Part shown: piece by piece, positions 33,545-45,305 of the stretch
How the letters are laid out: every line of letters begins with the position of its first letter
How positions within the stretch are numbered: position 1 is the stretch's first letter
NCBI RefSeq assembly: GCF_032854445.1
Contig: NC_088298.1
Coordinates: 16,513,976 to 16,577,975, forward strand
Length of the DNA stretch: 64,000 nucleotides
Direction of reading: 5' to 3'
From: Liolophura sinensis
Taxonomy: Eukaryota > Mollusca > Polyplacophora > Chitonida > Chitonidae
Notes under the pieces: generated by a model
Databases searched by the model: none
The model's input: only the letters and a program-made list of their open reading frames with translations
Told to the model about the DNA's origin: nothing
Translations under genes and position numbers: made by a program

Positions 33545-35429
33545 CTAACAGAAAAAAACAATTTTGTCGATGATAAGATAAGGCACAACTATCAAAAGTG
33601 TACTGATATTTTCAGATGAATTATATAGCTTTCAAGATAGTTCCTGATGAAGGCGTGATTACGAAAATCGTAAAAACTCCATTCTGGATGTGCGCAGTCG
33701 ATTTTAGCATCATTGGCTCATAAAGCTACTACTGAAACCAAATGAAGTAAAAACAAATGTATAGACCTGAAAATTTCTATTCATGAAAGATGACAATGTC
33801 AATGAGCGAACTCACTGTCAGCAAGAGAGCACAGAACATATGGTAAAAGCAAAGTTTAAGAGACATTTCAAGTAAAAACTCTTTGAAGTCGACAAAGGGT
33901 GTTCTTTATTCGTGGAACGTTTGTGATTTGCATAAACATATGACAAGAAATAGAAGTCAGAGGATCTCTCTCCTAAAAGAATAATAACAAAAAAGCAAAG
34001 TGACGAATATCAACAAGGAAAGTCTGAGTCAAGAAAAAAGTATAAACACATGCTTTTGATTTCTTTAGCATTAGCATTTAGTCCATATAACGCAGTGCGG
34101 TTTTTTAGGAGAAATACAGTCATTATAATAAGAGTCCAGGCATAAAAACAAAACTGTGTCATGCTGAAACTGGTGAAGGCATTTTGAATACCTCCAGAGG
34201 GCCCAGTTGTTCGCACGTGTATTAACTAATACTGGTATGAAGTCATAGTTTATGTTTAAAATTTAACCGAAACCCATCAACCAATGCATTTCTCCAAAGT
34301 CAAACATCTGCATGCAGTTTTAGTTTATTTTTAATATACGGGTACATAGTTTTTTTTTGGCTAAGTGCAACAGTGAATACTTGGCTTAAAGTTGAATCTG
34401 GTATTAATTCTTAACCCAGTTTTGAACAACTGGGCCCTGACTTTTTTCCACGTCTTCTATGAGGGATTTTAAGTCGCACACTGCCTACCCAACAAATGTT
34501 TTTGGGGTTACCAACTTTCACCTTACCTTAGCTGCACTGTGGTCCTTGCGAAGAAGCCAAAGACCAAGGAACAAACACTGTCAGAATAACTGTTACGCGA
34601 GTACCCTCTCTGCTTACAAGTGGCAAAAAAATTCCTTCAGTTTGAAAGGACCATCCTAATGACAGCTCTTTTAAATACTCGAAGGCCTCTTAGGTGCAAA
34701 TCGCGTGTTTTAAAGGCTTAACACTCCGACGCCCTTTCTATGCAGGAAACTATCACGCTTAAAGACGATGTATCTATTTAAATTCGTCGTGTAAGGTGTT
34801 CTCTTAAACAGCATGTTAATGACCTTTTACACCACGCACCTGTTCGCACGAGATAATTCCCGTTGTCGGAACACTTTGATTAATCCCCACATCAATATTT
34901 ACCTGCCTGAGTTGACAGTTATAATTTGAGAAGCCTTATAGCTTCTTTTTGGCGTTTTTATGTGATTACTAACTATATGAAGAGAACTTATTCAAGAGAA
35001 GTTAGAAAACCCTGTTTAGTAAGGGAGTCTTGCAAAGAAAAGATCTATTTGATACATTGATTCGAATACGCCATCAGTTTATTTCTTTTCTTGTGATGTT
35101 TCCGAATAATATAACACCATTTGAGGAGGTGGTAACGTTCTTGTAGAAATGTTCCAAAGGAACAAAGATAACTTGTTAGGTACTACAATAAGTGACTTCA
35201 TTCATTCGAAGAGAAAAATTGATAAAAAGCTACATCATCCCGCAGAAGCCTGCGTCCACTTGCACTCATGTGAATTGTCAGTCTTCCACGATACAGGGTG
35301 TCAAAACCAAGACCCACCAGTTTATATTAAAAACTAAGATGTCAATAAATCTGACAGATCAACCTACAAAAAGAGCATCGGACTGATAAAGTTAGCAACC
35401 TACTGAAATAAAGAGAAAAAAGCTTTCAC
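33545..35429. other. gene-free stretch upstream of gene B
   Basis: The start-codon exon has an acceptor, so an untranslated first exon should lie here. Weak donors occur near 33816 and 34525 on the minus strand, but I cannot choose between them and see no TATA box. Confidence 0.35.
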
Positions 35430-35525
35430 GTTTGTCTTGTGTGACCATTTGCCAATAATCACACTGCCCGCACCGCTCCGGTCTCATTACTTTATGATGT
35501 AAGCCTTTATTATATTTAATACACG
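35430..35525 (+). repeat. R2 dispersed repeat copy
   Basis: gtgtgaccatttgccaataa, tcacactgccc and gtaagcctttattatattta match the R2 core loosely. Confidence 0.45.
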
Positions 35526-35895
35526 GCTTCTAAAACCATGCCAAAACAGATTTTGTTTTAGATTCTTGAAAATAAGAAACTTATTATGTACTATTAAAAA
35601 AGGTAAGAGATATTGTATAAAATACTAGGCCAGTTGTTCGTCTTTGCCGCATTGAGCAACCTTTGTCATTGAAGTTCTGTGACTGAAGGTACCGTAGGGA
35701 CGAGATTTAGTCCTCATATATAATGGAAACAGAATGATCAAAAAGATTAAATGTAAAATTCCCAAATGGGCTTCAACCAGATTCGCGTTCCAGTCGCGCC
35801 AACGAATGCATGCATGATACATTTTATGTATTAGGGACGATTGTCGTGAATGGCTGCATTCCTTATTAATTCTCAATAATACAATCGTATTTTCT

Positions 35896-36091
35896 TGGAA
35901 GCCGATGGAGGATATTTCGCTACTTCGCTACGAGGGTAACGAGGTAGCGAGGTAGCTAGGCAGATAAGTAATCTCGCTTTTCTGCCTCGCTATCTCACAC
36001 CCTCGCTATATTGCTTCGCTACCTCGCTGCCTCGCCCTGTTATAGATAGGTAGGGTTCGTGAGGTGGCGAGATGTCCTCTAATGGCTTCCA
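35896..36091. mobile_element. foldback (palindromic) element
   Basis: Imperfect inverted ends (tggaagcc at 35896 and ggcttcca at 36091, about 24 bases with mismatches) enclose further inverted blocks: gaggtagcgaggtagc against gcttcgctacctcgctgcc. There is no reading frame. It could be a MITE-like element or a minisatellite grown from cgaggtag units. Confidence 0.5.
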
Positions 36092-37880
36092 TATATTTTG
36101 GAAAAATATTAATACAAACTGGAGTATCCTTTACTTGTTTTGATAATCTATAGTTGAGCACCTCCCTTACAATGAAAGGGTAAGAGCTGGTAGCATTTAA
36201 ACAAAGCTGTGAAAAATTCAGTTTGTTCTCATGTCTTTAGGCGACTTGATGTACTAGTTTTTTTGAAAGTGTGCCTTAAAAAAATAGGTTGTGCCAATAT
36301 TTCAAATATAGGCTGTGCAAATTAACATATTTTTTTCTGGACGTTGTAAACAGAATCAATTGAAAAAGCTTTCCAGTATGGGACTGGGAGCATCTAATTT
36401 GCGTGGTTCCCACAATATTGTTGAAATATTAAACCTCAATCGTTAAACCTCAACCAATCATTCGTTCTAACTTGCACGATTTTTACATGTATGTCACCGA
36501 AGAGGAAAATCATTTCACTTGTTATGAAAGGAACGGTAAAGCGGAGTAGGCCGAATATTGTCGAAGTACACTTAGTCCCGAGGAAAGTGTTCCGTGAAAT
36601 TGTAATTGTATGCCTACAATTACAAGTTACCTTCACGTAAAGGTTACGCTTGCTGAAATAAACAATTAACATCTAGCCTGAGAATTTAACGCTAGTTCCA
36701 GTCAAGATTCAATTAGCCGAGAGCATGTCGGGATTGTTCGAAATTGCTCACGTGCTGCAGGTGTCCGTGAAATGAACACCTGTTGTAAAATTCTGACCCA
36801 TGCCTCACCCTTTGATCCGGGATTTTCGTTGATTGCATGCTTTTACCTGATTTCAGTTCGTCCGCTTTATTCCTGTTTCGATGAAATTTACTGCGGTTTT
36901 TGCGCATTTAAATTTTCATTAAACTCAAACTACAAGTTCTTGTTCTCGCGACATTTCTCATTTCTGCCGTGTTTTGCACCCAGGATTAAGTTCAAACATG
37001 CTAAGTTGAGTGAAGGATGACTTCAGTTTGAACAAAAATTGTTCTAAAATATGATCACAAAAGTGTTACTCGTTTAAATATGTCTGTTTAGATATTTTAT
37101 CATTTATACCGTTTTATCAGCGGCCAGTGACAGCGAGTCTTGAGGATGTCATTAAACAACTCGCAAATAACTAACATTAATTCTGATAAACATTAGTTTG
37201 GCACTTTTTCGCCCTTTAATCAACATTTGACTGATTACACTTATTAACAAGGACCAAATTAAACATGCCCTGTTTATAATTGTTTACCTGTAGTCAGTTG
37301 TTCTATATGCGCCTGATCTGTTTCATAACTGGGTGATGTAAACATCACAAGACACCGGAATAACCTGGCACGTAACTTGTTATTATATCAGTATCTTATT
37401 CTGTCATCTCCTGTGACATCTGGAACCGGATGCTTTCGAAGAATCAGTGCATATCTTGTTTTACGTCTAGCGCATTGTCACACAAACATATACGTCTAAC
37501 GTATTGTTAACTCCCACAAACGTATACGTCTAACGTATTGTCAACTGTTAGATAACTTTATTTGCAACTAGTTACACATGACTTTAATAATAATTCTATA
37601 CATATTCACACCTGTATTTCATTTTGTGGGTTTTTTTCATATATTTTTCATAATATAGTGGCTAGAGGAGATGCTTGCTGTGGCATGAAACAATGTTTAT
37701 AGCGCAGAAAATTGTCTGGGATCGTAATTTACAAATATGTTTCATCTAGAGCACATTATTTTTTGAATATGTGAGACAATTCAAGAAAATAATAATCCAT
37801 ATTTATATAGTCTAGTATGTCATATTAATTTAGTAAAAAGCTAAATTTGTTGGACAATGTATAACACTATTTTGACTGAT
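36092..37880. other. gene-free stretch
   Basis: No gene that I can support. A short direct repeat with acgtctaacgtattgt occurs twice at about 37490-37545. Confidence 0.4.
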
Positions 37881-37884
37881 TCGA

Positions 37885-38015
37885 AAGTATTACAGGTAAA
37901 CTTTTGTTGTGATGATTGGCAACATTTCACCGGTTACGTGTGACCATTTGCCGGCTATCACGTTGTCGTCGATGCTCTGGTTGTTCTCTCTGTAATGTAC
38001 ATCTCAGTTATATTA
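37885..38015 (+). repeat. R2 dispersed repeat copy
   Basis: acatttcaccggttacgtgt, gaccatttgccggctatcac and gttgtcgtcgatgctctggt match the R2 consensus well. Confidence 0.6.
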
Positions 38016-38779
38016 CACAATTATATACTGTAAACCATGTTTTTTTTTTCTTTCTCAGAACGTCGATAATCATGCTTGAACTATAACCTCCTATTTGTTG
38101 GTAACAAGTAATCGACGACGCAGTCAAATGTTCGTTGATCTTCAAACAATGTGATAATGGCATCTGTAGGTCACACGTCGGAACTTTTGTCAGTGAAAAA
38201 TTTGTTTGTGTGACGTCAAACAACAATCAGATAAATAAAACTACCACAGCCTTGAGAAAATTTGTACTAATTCTCCTACATGATGAAACCGCTTTCATTG
38301 GGTGCGACTGTCAACAAGACGTGCTATTTCATTTGAATTCAGCATTCGACAAATCGGGTTGTCTCGGAGGCAGACGTGTACTATTTTTATTCCGCTTGTC
38401 AAAATACCACAGATCTTATCGCGTGAACGCGGCTTAACGAAAACTCAACACAGCATATGCTTGTTCATTGATGAATTCATCAAATACGGTTCCAGGATCG
38501 TCACATACTTATTCTGACTAGATGAAGAAAAATAGCTGTGAAGGATTTGCATGAAGGTTACAAATTAAATTTTATCCCCAAAAAAAAAAAATTGAAAGAT
38601 GTGAAAAACTAAAGATAGGGGTTGATAACGCGAAACTGTTTGGAACTGCTTAGATAGCGTATGACTGAATCAAGCTTGTTAGAGTTGAAAACAGAGTCAG
38701 TCTTAAAAACATCCTCTTAAAGATTAAGTTTCCAAATCACACCGTTGAGGTCTCTGTTAAAAACAACAATTTTTCCTGT

Positions 38780-38882
38780 TGAACAGAACTCTTCTTTTCA
38801 GCTTAGTCGAAGTTTTTATATTTCTTCATTCGAGACCAGTTCAGTTGTATTTCTGATGCTTTACAAGCCTCTGGTTGAGATC
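38780..38882 (-). other. candidate last (3' untranslated) exon of the repeat-protein gene, copy 1
   Basis: Acceptor CATTTTTTTCAG before 38882 would receive the donor at 39604. The 3' end is uncertain; only a variant AATATA signal lies near 38820. The matching region of copy 2 falls in the assembly gap. Confidence 0.35.
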
Positions 38883-39194
38883 CTGAAAAAAATGCAGAAA
38901 GCAAATAGATGAAATAATATACTATTATTTCTTTTTCCGTGATTGTTGTTTTCTCAATTTCTCAATTTTCACTTACACTATGGCGGTTAGTTTCCTGAGT
39001 GGCGAAAACCATGGTGTCTGCGGTAAACAAACAGACATCTGCGTCAAAATGATCCTTCCCACGTGTTACATACATATAACATACTATAACAATCCCACCA
39101 GCCTCATCCAACTCTGAACAACTCCAATCAACACCTAATCTTGGGGGGGATTCATTAAACGACTGACTGATTATTTTGTGTTAATCTGTATGTG

Positions 39195-39345
39195 GTGCTA
39201 GGGAGCGTGTAATTTGCTACTATTGACACTTTTGCGTGAACAGTTAGAATAAAACCCTGACTGAAGCCAACTGACAACAGGCCGTATTTCACCGTTTTTT
39301 ACTCTCTTTGTTGTACATCTTTAATTATGTCGTAGATATTCGGTC
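39195..39345 (+). repeat. R2 dispersed repeat copy
   Basis: gtgctagggagcgtgtaatt, gtgaacagttagaataaaac and cctgactgaag, then the core gtatttcacc and tgtacatctttaattatgt. The gtgctagggagc end recurs inverted at 62828-62895. Confidence 0.55.
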
Positions 39346-39604
39346 GTACATTTCTTGATGTTTAGGTAAAACTGGAGTAAAGCATATGATGCACAAGGTG
39401 TGGTGACTGCGGGAGGTACCTCGCGAATACAACGGGAGTTTCTTCAAATGTGAAAGCAGACGGTTACGTTTTAATGTGTGTTTTCTTGTTTGTATTCATT
39501 CATCTTTGTACTCGTACCATTGCGAAACCTCTCAGTTAACGTGATAAAAATCGTGAATTTTGACGCTTCGCCACAGCGTTAGCAATCCACGAACACAATC
39601 TTAC

Positions 39605-39619
39605 CTGTCCACAGGAATT
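39605..39619 (-). other. 3' untranslated segment and donor after the stop, copy 1
   Basis: CAG|GTAAGAT follows 39605, 15 bases after the stop codon, implying a 3' untranslated exon further downstream. Confidence 0.5.
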
Positions 39620-40923
39620 TTACTTCCTGTTGCGTCTTCCAGATCCGAGCCCTGAGAAACGGCCTCCAAATCCTGGACGTTTGTTGTCCGCATCTTGGCC
39701 TTTGTTCTCAGGCTGTTTTGGACGCCTGTCACCCAAGCCTGAAAAGAGCCCGCCGAGTCCTGAACCTTTGCTGTCAGCATCTTGTCCTTCGTTCTCAGGC
39801 TGTTTTGGACGCCTGTCACCCAAGCCTGAAAAGAACCCGCCGAGTCCTGAACCTTTGCTGTCAGCATCTTGGCCTTCGTTCTCAGGCTGTTTTGGACGCC
39901 TGTCACCCAAGCCAGAAAAGAGTCCGCCCAATCCTGGAAGTTTGCTTTCGGAATCTTGGTCTTTGTTTTCGGAGTCGTCAGGGCGCTTGCCAAAAATTCC
40001 CGAAAAAATTCCCTCTATTCCCGGACGTTCGTTCCCAGATTCTGGAAGCTTGTCTTTCAAGTCTTCAAGTTTATCCTCAAGGTTAGGAAGTTTGTCGGCC
40101 AGATCTCCTAACTCGTCGTCCATTTCCGGTAGCTTGTCCATCAGATCGTCAAGCATGTTGTCCAGGTCGGGTACTTTAGCAGTGAGATCTTCCAATTTGT
40201 CTTTTATCTCAGGGACTTTGTTCTTTAGATTCTGGAGTTCAGGCATCTTGTTTTTCAAATCACCTAGGACGGCTTTAAGATCAGGCAAATCATCAATTAC
40301 TTCCTCTAATTTTCCCATAATGTTTGGAATCTTCCCTTTAAGATCCCCAAATTTTTCCTTAATTTCTGGAATTTTTTTTGTAATGTTTCCAAACTTATCC
40401 CTGATTTCCGGGAATTTTGTCATCAAATCTTTCATCATGTTTTCCAAGTCCAATTTTTCTTCAACATCCTCGAATATATCATCCAGTTCATCCAGCAATT
40501 CCTTGATATCCTCGTCGTCTATTTTATCCTTAATGTCTTCTAAAATGTTTTGAAATGTTGAAAATTTGGTTGTCATGTTCAACAACTTGTCACCAAAGTC
40601 TGGAAGTTTTCTGTTTATAATTTTAAGGATCACATCGAACCTTGGTAGGTCTTCTAATGTGCCATTGCCTTGAGTGTTGTTTTCAAAATTTGGAATCGTA
40701 TCGAAAAGATTTCCTAATTTGTCCCAAATGTCACTGGGTATGTTATCCAGCAAGTCAAGAGGCAAACTTCTATTTTCCATATTCATATAATTCCTAAATA
40801 GATCGTCTAACATGGGAAAATCCGCGGTCTCATTTTCAAAGTCAGAATCAAAGTTTGGTAAAATATCGGTGAAATTTTGGAACCCGTCGGTAAGATTTCC
40901 AGTCTTGAGCAAATATCGAGACT
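39620..40923 (-). CDS. copy 1 main exon
   Basis: Acceptor TGTTTGTTTCAG before 40923. The frame enters at Glu19 (ESRYLLKTGN) and runs to TAA at 39622-39620. Long antisense frames over this exon are shadows of its biased composition. Confidence 0.88.
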
Positions 40924-42853
40924 CTGAAACAAACAGATACAGGAGAGAAATTACCCCGATTTGTAAAACAAAAAACCTGTTGTTAAATGTTTTATTACGC
41001 CTTGACTCATTTAATAAGTGCTATCAAAATGGTACTGAATAGTATTTCTCTTGGATAAAGGAAACCGGAGTTCATTGAGTAAACTGCGAGCTTTTGAAAA
41101 GTAACTGACGATCCTCCCCACATAGATGTTTGATACGAGAGATAAAGTGATTGAAAGAATAGCGTTAAAACACACAGCAAAAATTCTTCAGGTTCATTTA
41201 TCTTCACGTATATCTCAGAAATCTTGCGAAGACGATAACAGCAATTAAATAAGTAAATCAAGTTATTTTGCTGTACACTGAAATTTGCTGTGAACATCAA
41301 ATTGTCATGGCGAAAAGGGGCGTAATATGATACTATTTAAACATTTACATGTACAGTTAGAATAAAACCCTAACTGAGGTAAATTGACAAGAGGCCGTAT
41401 TTCACAAGTTACGTGTGACAATTTGCCAGATATCACACTTTCGTCGCTCCTTTGGTTTTACTGTCTATGCTCTACGTCTTTAATTATATTGTAAACGATT
41501 TACTACAAACTCCCATTCAATATATATTTAAACATATCCCATGTTTAGGTGACATGCAGAGTCAGCCTGTGTCTTCCCATACATGAGTTTGCGTCTGTAA
41601 ATACTCGTACGATAGTTCTTTTCAGGATTATATAAAACGCTGGAGTGTTTGTCCCGTTTTTAAAGCTCCGATGGGGATTTATTACCTGGTAAATAGTGCT
41701 TTGTTTTCCAATTCTCTTGGATTGATGATCTGATTTTGGGCATGAGTAGAGGCCCAGTTTTAGGGTGCCCGATTCTCAGTTATTTCTTATTTGTTGTTTC
41801 AGCGTGACACGTTTTTCACTTATACGATATCGTTCTTTTCATAAACCAAGAAAAATGGAATGCACCGAGTAAACCACCAGTGTTTGACAACTTAGGGTCT
41901 AACTTTTCGTAGAGGTTAGTCCGTTTCAGGTAGAGGTGAAGGAAAGTTAGACTGCACAAGTGGCAACATCAGGAGTCATCGACAGTAAGAGCGAGGAAAT
42001 TAATTAATCTCTGCATCGAAACAGACATTCGTATACCAGCTGTCAGTCAGTAAGAACGCTCTGGGTCAATAATCCGCGAGGCCAATTCTCAAGACGACGT
42101 ATAACATAAACTACCGAAGTACTAAGAAAGTATATGAAGTATGAAATTAGGACGGAACCATGCAAAGAGAAGCAGTCAATAGTTTCCCATGATGTTGAAA
42201 AGACTCACGGTATGTTCTAGGTGACATCAATATTCTAATCGTTTACCAGGTCTAGAATATCGGTTGTCGATAACAAAATATGTATTTCAGTTGCGATTTG
42301 CTTGCAACTGTTCATATATCAAATGGACGGACAAAATTGCACTTGAACGAAAGACGTCTGTAGGGTAGATATGAGTGAATGAATAAATGAATGATAGAAT
42401 GAATGAATATTGCTCTTCTTAAAAAAAACTGGATAATACATCAGTTAAATCGTGATGAGCGGTAGGATTGAACCTTCAGAATTTGATGCTCTCAACACCA
42501 TATAAACTTATCTTCAGCTTCAGTTAAGCTAAACCAATGCGGTCGCTGTGAGTTCAAGTCCAGCTCATGTTGGCTCTCCTCTGCGGCCGTACGTGCCAAG
42601 GTCTGCCAGCATCCTGCCGAAGGTCCAGGGTTTCCTCCGGGCGGTACCTGGTTTCCTCCCACCATAATGCTGGCCGCCGTCGTATAAGTGAAATATTCTT
42701 GAGTACGGCATAAAACACCAATCAAACAAATAAATAAATCATTTAACCTAAAGACAGGTATAACTAATCAATTAATTAAAAAAAGAATATTAACTTACCA
42801 GAGAATTGCACAAGGCACAGGCCCATCGCACACACGAAAGCCGCAATCTTCAT
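39620..42853 (-). CDS. secreted acidic repeat protein, copy 1 (unrecognised family)
   Basis: Two coding exons, 42853-42799 (55 nt, phase 1) and 40923-39620 (1304 nt), give 452 residues. Residues 1-18 (MKIAAFVCAMGLCLVQFS) are a signal peptide. About 25-130 is acidic with six of the seven or eight N-glycosylation sequons (NLT, NFT, NET, NRS, NNT, NGT, NMT). About 188-313 is nine units, mostly 14 residues, of the form K-h-P-E-h-x-D-K-h-x-D-L-x-x (h hydrophobic), for example KVPEIKDKLEDL, predicted helical and amphipathic. About 321-452 has five 29-residue units beginning GLGGxFSGLGDRRPKQPEN, rich in Gly, Asp and Lys, ending in the basic tail GSGRRNRK. There is no Cys after the signal peptide. 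I know no family with this layout. Secretion is firm. A role in matrix, mucus or shell is a guess. Confidence 0.85.
41350..41505 (+). repeat. R2 dispersed repeat copy (reference copy)
   Basis: taactgaggtaaattgacaa, gaggccgtatttcacaagtt, acgtgtgacaatttgccaga, ttactgtctatgctctacgt and ctttaattatatt. It lies in the intron of repeat-protein copy 1. Confidence 0.65.
41780..41935 (-). repeat. old SINE-like fragment, second subfamily
   Basis: cacgtttttcacttatacga resembles the SINE tail, followed by aaaaatggaatgcaccgagt and aaaccaccagtg, a phrase that also appears near 59660. Confidence 0.45.
42006..42400 (+). repeat. R1 dispersed repeat copy, 3' deleted
   Basis: Starts ctctgcatcgaaacagacat and includes gtcaataatccgcgaggcca, gagaagcagtcaatagtttc and tcgataacaaaatatgtatt. 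It recurs at 48987, 52728 and inverted at 56928-57372. A (GAAT)n run ends it at 42370-42405. Confidence 0.6.
42530..42739 (+). repeat. main-family SINE in intron of copy 1
   Basis: From the B-box region (gcggtcgctgtgagttcaag) through the centre and tail to AAATAAATAAATC. The head is missing. The same insertion is at 49610-49803, so it predates the split of the two copies. Confidence 0.85.
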
Positions 42854-42867
42854 ATTGGAAGCGTATT
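42799..42867 (-). CDS. copy 1 signal-peptide exon
   Basis: Acceptor TATTTACCCACAG before 42867, ATG at 42853, donor CTCTG|GTAAGT. It encodes 18 residues plus one base. Confidence 0.85.
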
Positions 42868-43389
42868 CTGTGGGTAAATACGAAAGTCTTTTTATCTTAA
42901 AGAAAAAAGACCAGCTGTAAAAAAACTTCTATTATTAACACTATTACTAAGATATAAACACACCCACCACACCCATATATACAATTCAATCTTAATCCGA
43001 ACGCATGCTACGAATATACATTACCATATGTAAAAAAAATTTAATCTAAATGACTTTTGTTTGAATTCAGTCATACATTCGGTGTGTAATTACAGAAAAT
43101 GATGAAATCCCGCTACACACTGTTCACACATAAATACTAATTGTTTGTAGGTGTATGTTGTTTTGGAATTATCAACCTTTAATTAGAAAATGTCGAAAAC
43201 GTGCATATTATAACATACAGTTTTCCCTCGTTACTTCGATTACTCGTGCCTAACTGTTTTTAGTTCTCTCATTATGTTTTTATATTACATTAAGTATCCC
43301 GTAGAGATCATAATGCCAACAGGTTGGTGTTTTGACACATCTGTGTCTTGTTTACAAATAAATAAAATTACAACAGATTTTAAACTTAC

Positions 43390-43440
43390 CGGAAAATTCC
43401 AAGACTCAGGTGTCAGGGACGAAATTAAATTTCAGTCTGA
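43390..43440 (-). other. 5' untranslated exon of copy 1
   Basis: The exon ends TTTTCCG|GTAAGT at 43390. The start is estimated about 30 bases after the TATA box. The next acceptor is before 42867. Confidence 0.55.
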
Positions 43441-43463
43441 ATAATATACCTAACTAAAGCCGG

Positions 43464-43470
43464 TTTTATA
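43464..43470 (-). promoter_or_regulatory. TATA box of copy 1
   Basis: TATAAAA on the minus strand, conserved in copy 2 at 50562-50556. Confidence 0.55.
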
Positions 43471-44240
43471 CCATGTTTTATTCGATAAAGGTTCGATAAT
43501 TACCACAGCTAACGCTTACGTTTCAGCAAATTTATTGATTATTTTGAAAATGAAAAGAATGAACTTTGTGAATGGTTGCAAAATATGTTATTGAACAATG
43601 GTGAACAGTTTTACATCCATAATCTGTTGTTTTTTTTATGAATTATGCAATACCTCATGCAACTATTTCATACACGTAGCCCTATATCTGTTGACACTTG
43701 TCACTCGCATGCTGGTGGAGAGTGATTTTCTGGGTGAGTTCGGGAATAGGGGAGGGAGAGACTGTGGTGAAGGGTGCGGACCATGTGGGAAACACGTGAT
43801 AGGTCAGAGGTAACCGTTAGCCACGTCAAATGTGCGGTCGCTCAATAGTCTCTGGTATAATTATACGCTGTGTTTTTTATCGAACAAGAATAAGACAAGA
43901 AGGCACAAAGGGAACATATCGACAAAATGATAGGAATCGTTCACAAAACCCATATTAGTAAACAGTTACAATTGAAAATGAACACTTAAATTACTAAAAT
44001 GATAGAGTGATTTTCTTCAAAAGAGCTTACATCAACTCACAAAAAATATAATTGAAATAAAACGAATGAGAGATATGTCGGTTTTAGTTGATATATATCT
44101 CCAAAAATACAATAGCGCATGTATGAATGCAAATGAATAAGTAATATAGTTAGGATATTCATGGCGTGTCATGATGGGAGCAGGTCGAAATTTGCATTTC
44201 AATTTTTCTGTCACCTTTTTTACAATTATCTCATGAAATC

Positions 44241-44468
44241 ATGGGTAAGACTTGTCACTGTATCGTTTCCTTCATGAGAGGTCCCAGTGACATTGATAAC
44301 GTGTTTAAGATGCTAAACAAAAAAAAGTCCCAAGTATATACAATATGGCGTAGTTTTAAAAGAATGTGTATGCTCAAAGATTTTCCATATGTGGTTCTCG
44401 CAAATTTAGTAGTCCAATTTTCAAATACTCTTCAAGAAGAAAGAATAATAAACCTCGTAAAAGGGTAG
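44241..44468 (+). pseudogene. unrecognised ORF remnant, broken differently in each copy
   Basis: 75 codons (start MGKTCHCIVSFMRGPSDID) ending at a TAG that is TGG in copy 2, where the frame would run 15 codons further. Copy 2 instead has TAA at 51403 through a one-base loss. I recognise no family. It may be a transposon remnant or chance. Confidence 0.25.
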
Positions 44469-44580
44469 CTCGATCCACCACTTAAAAAGGCAAAACTGCA
44501 TGTGCACTGAACAGATTTATGAACTTTTTTTTTATTAAGGATTAATAATGGGAGATACTGAGATACCACACTACCTCAAA

Positions 44581-44906
44581 AACAGCAATGTCATACATTT
44601 TCCAGCACACAACATAGCAATGTGATAAATTGTTCAGCACAAAACATAGAAATGTGATACATTTTTCAGCTCAAAACACGCAATGTGATACGTTTTCCAG
44701 GGGAAAAAAATAACAAAGTGATACATTTTCCAGCGCAAAAATAATAATGTGATACGTTTTCCAGCGGAAAACAGAGCAATGCGATACATTTTTCAGCGGA
44801 AAACAGAGCAATGCGATACATTTTCCAACGCAAAACAGAGCAATGCGATACATTTTCTCGCACAAAACAGAGCAGTGCGGTACATTTTCCAGCACAAAAC
44901 TGTAGA
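44581..44906 (+). repeat. minisatellite, about 32 bp x 10
   Basis: Units such as agcaatgcgatacattttcc followed by agcgcaaaacag. The copy 2 block has about five units at 51657-51816. Confidence 0.85.
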
Positions 44907-45179
44907 CACAAAAGCTTACTCCCAAAGTTACTATTTAGGCCATGTTATATTACTGCATAAATCAGGATTCTACTGATGGACTAAGCATCCCTGGTCAGGA
45001 TATTTTGTTTATATGTTGCTGTTTATTAAATCTGATGAAAAATCAGCATTTTGAGTAATTCTAGACCGGTGAAGTCTAATAAACCGCAATTAACATCACC
45101 GTATTTTTTGCTTATCTAATTCTGCTAAAGCCATGCTCCTATCGGCGTGTGTTTTGCCGTTGCACATTATTTAGGCATT

Positions 45180-45305
45180 AAAATCCTTAACTGAGGTAAA
45201 CTTGATCGTTGAGGTAAACTTTATCTTTCGTCAACTATTACAATTTCGACGCTTCCCTGCTTTTATTTTCTATGCTGCAAGTCTTTTATTGTATTTACTT
45301 TATTC
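45180..45305 (+). repeat. R2-related repeat copy
   Basis: cttaactgaggtaaacttga and tattttctatgctgcaagtc, then ttttattgtatttac, match R2 loosely. Its counterpart is at 52095-52215. Confidence 0.45.

Noticed and set aside
39630-40553. Long plus-strand frame (307 codons, Pro/Ser-rich) over the repeat-protein exon
   Set aside because: It is antisense to a spliced gene with a signal peptide and exists because the sense codons are biased. The same shadow appears over copy 2. It has no splice or start context.
44666-44925. Minus-strand Cys/Phe-rich frames near 44.8 kb
   Set aside because: Produced by the 32-bp minisatellite. The frame is broken in the other block copy, where the unit count differs.
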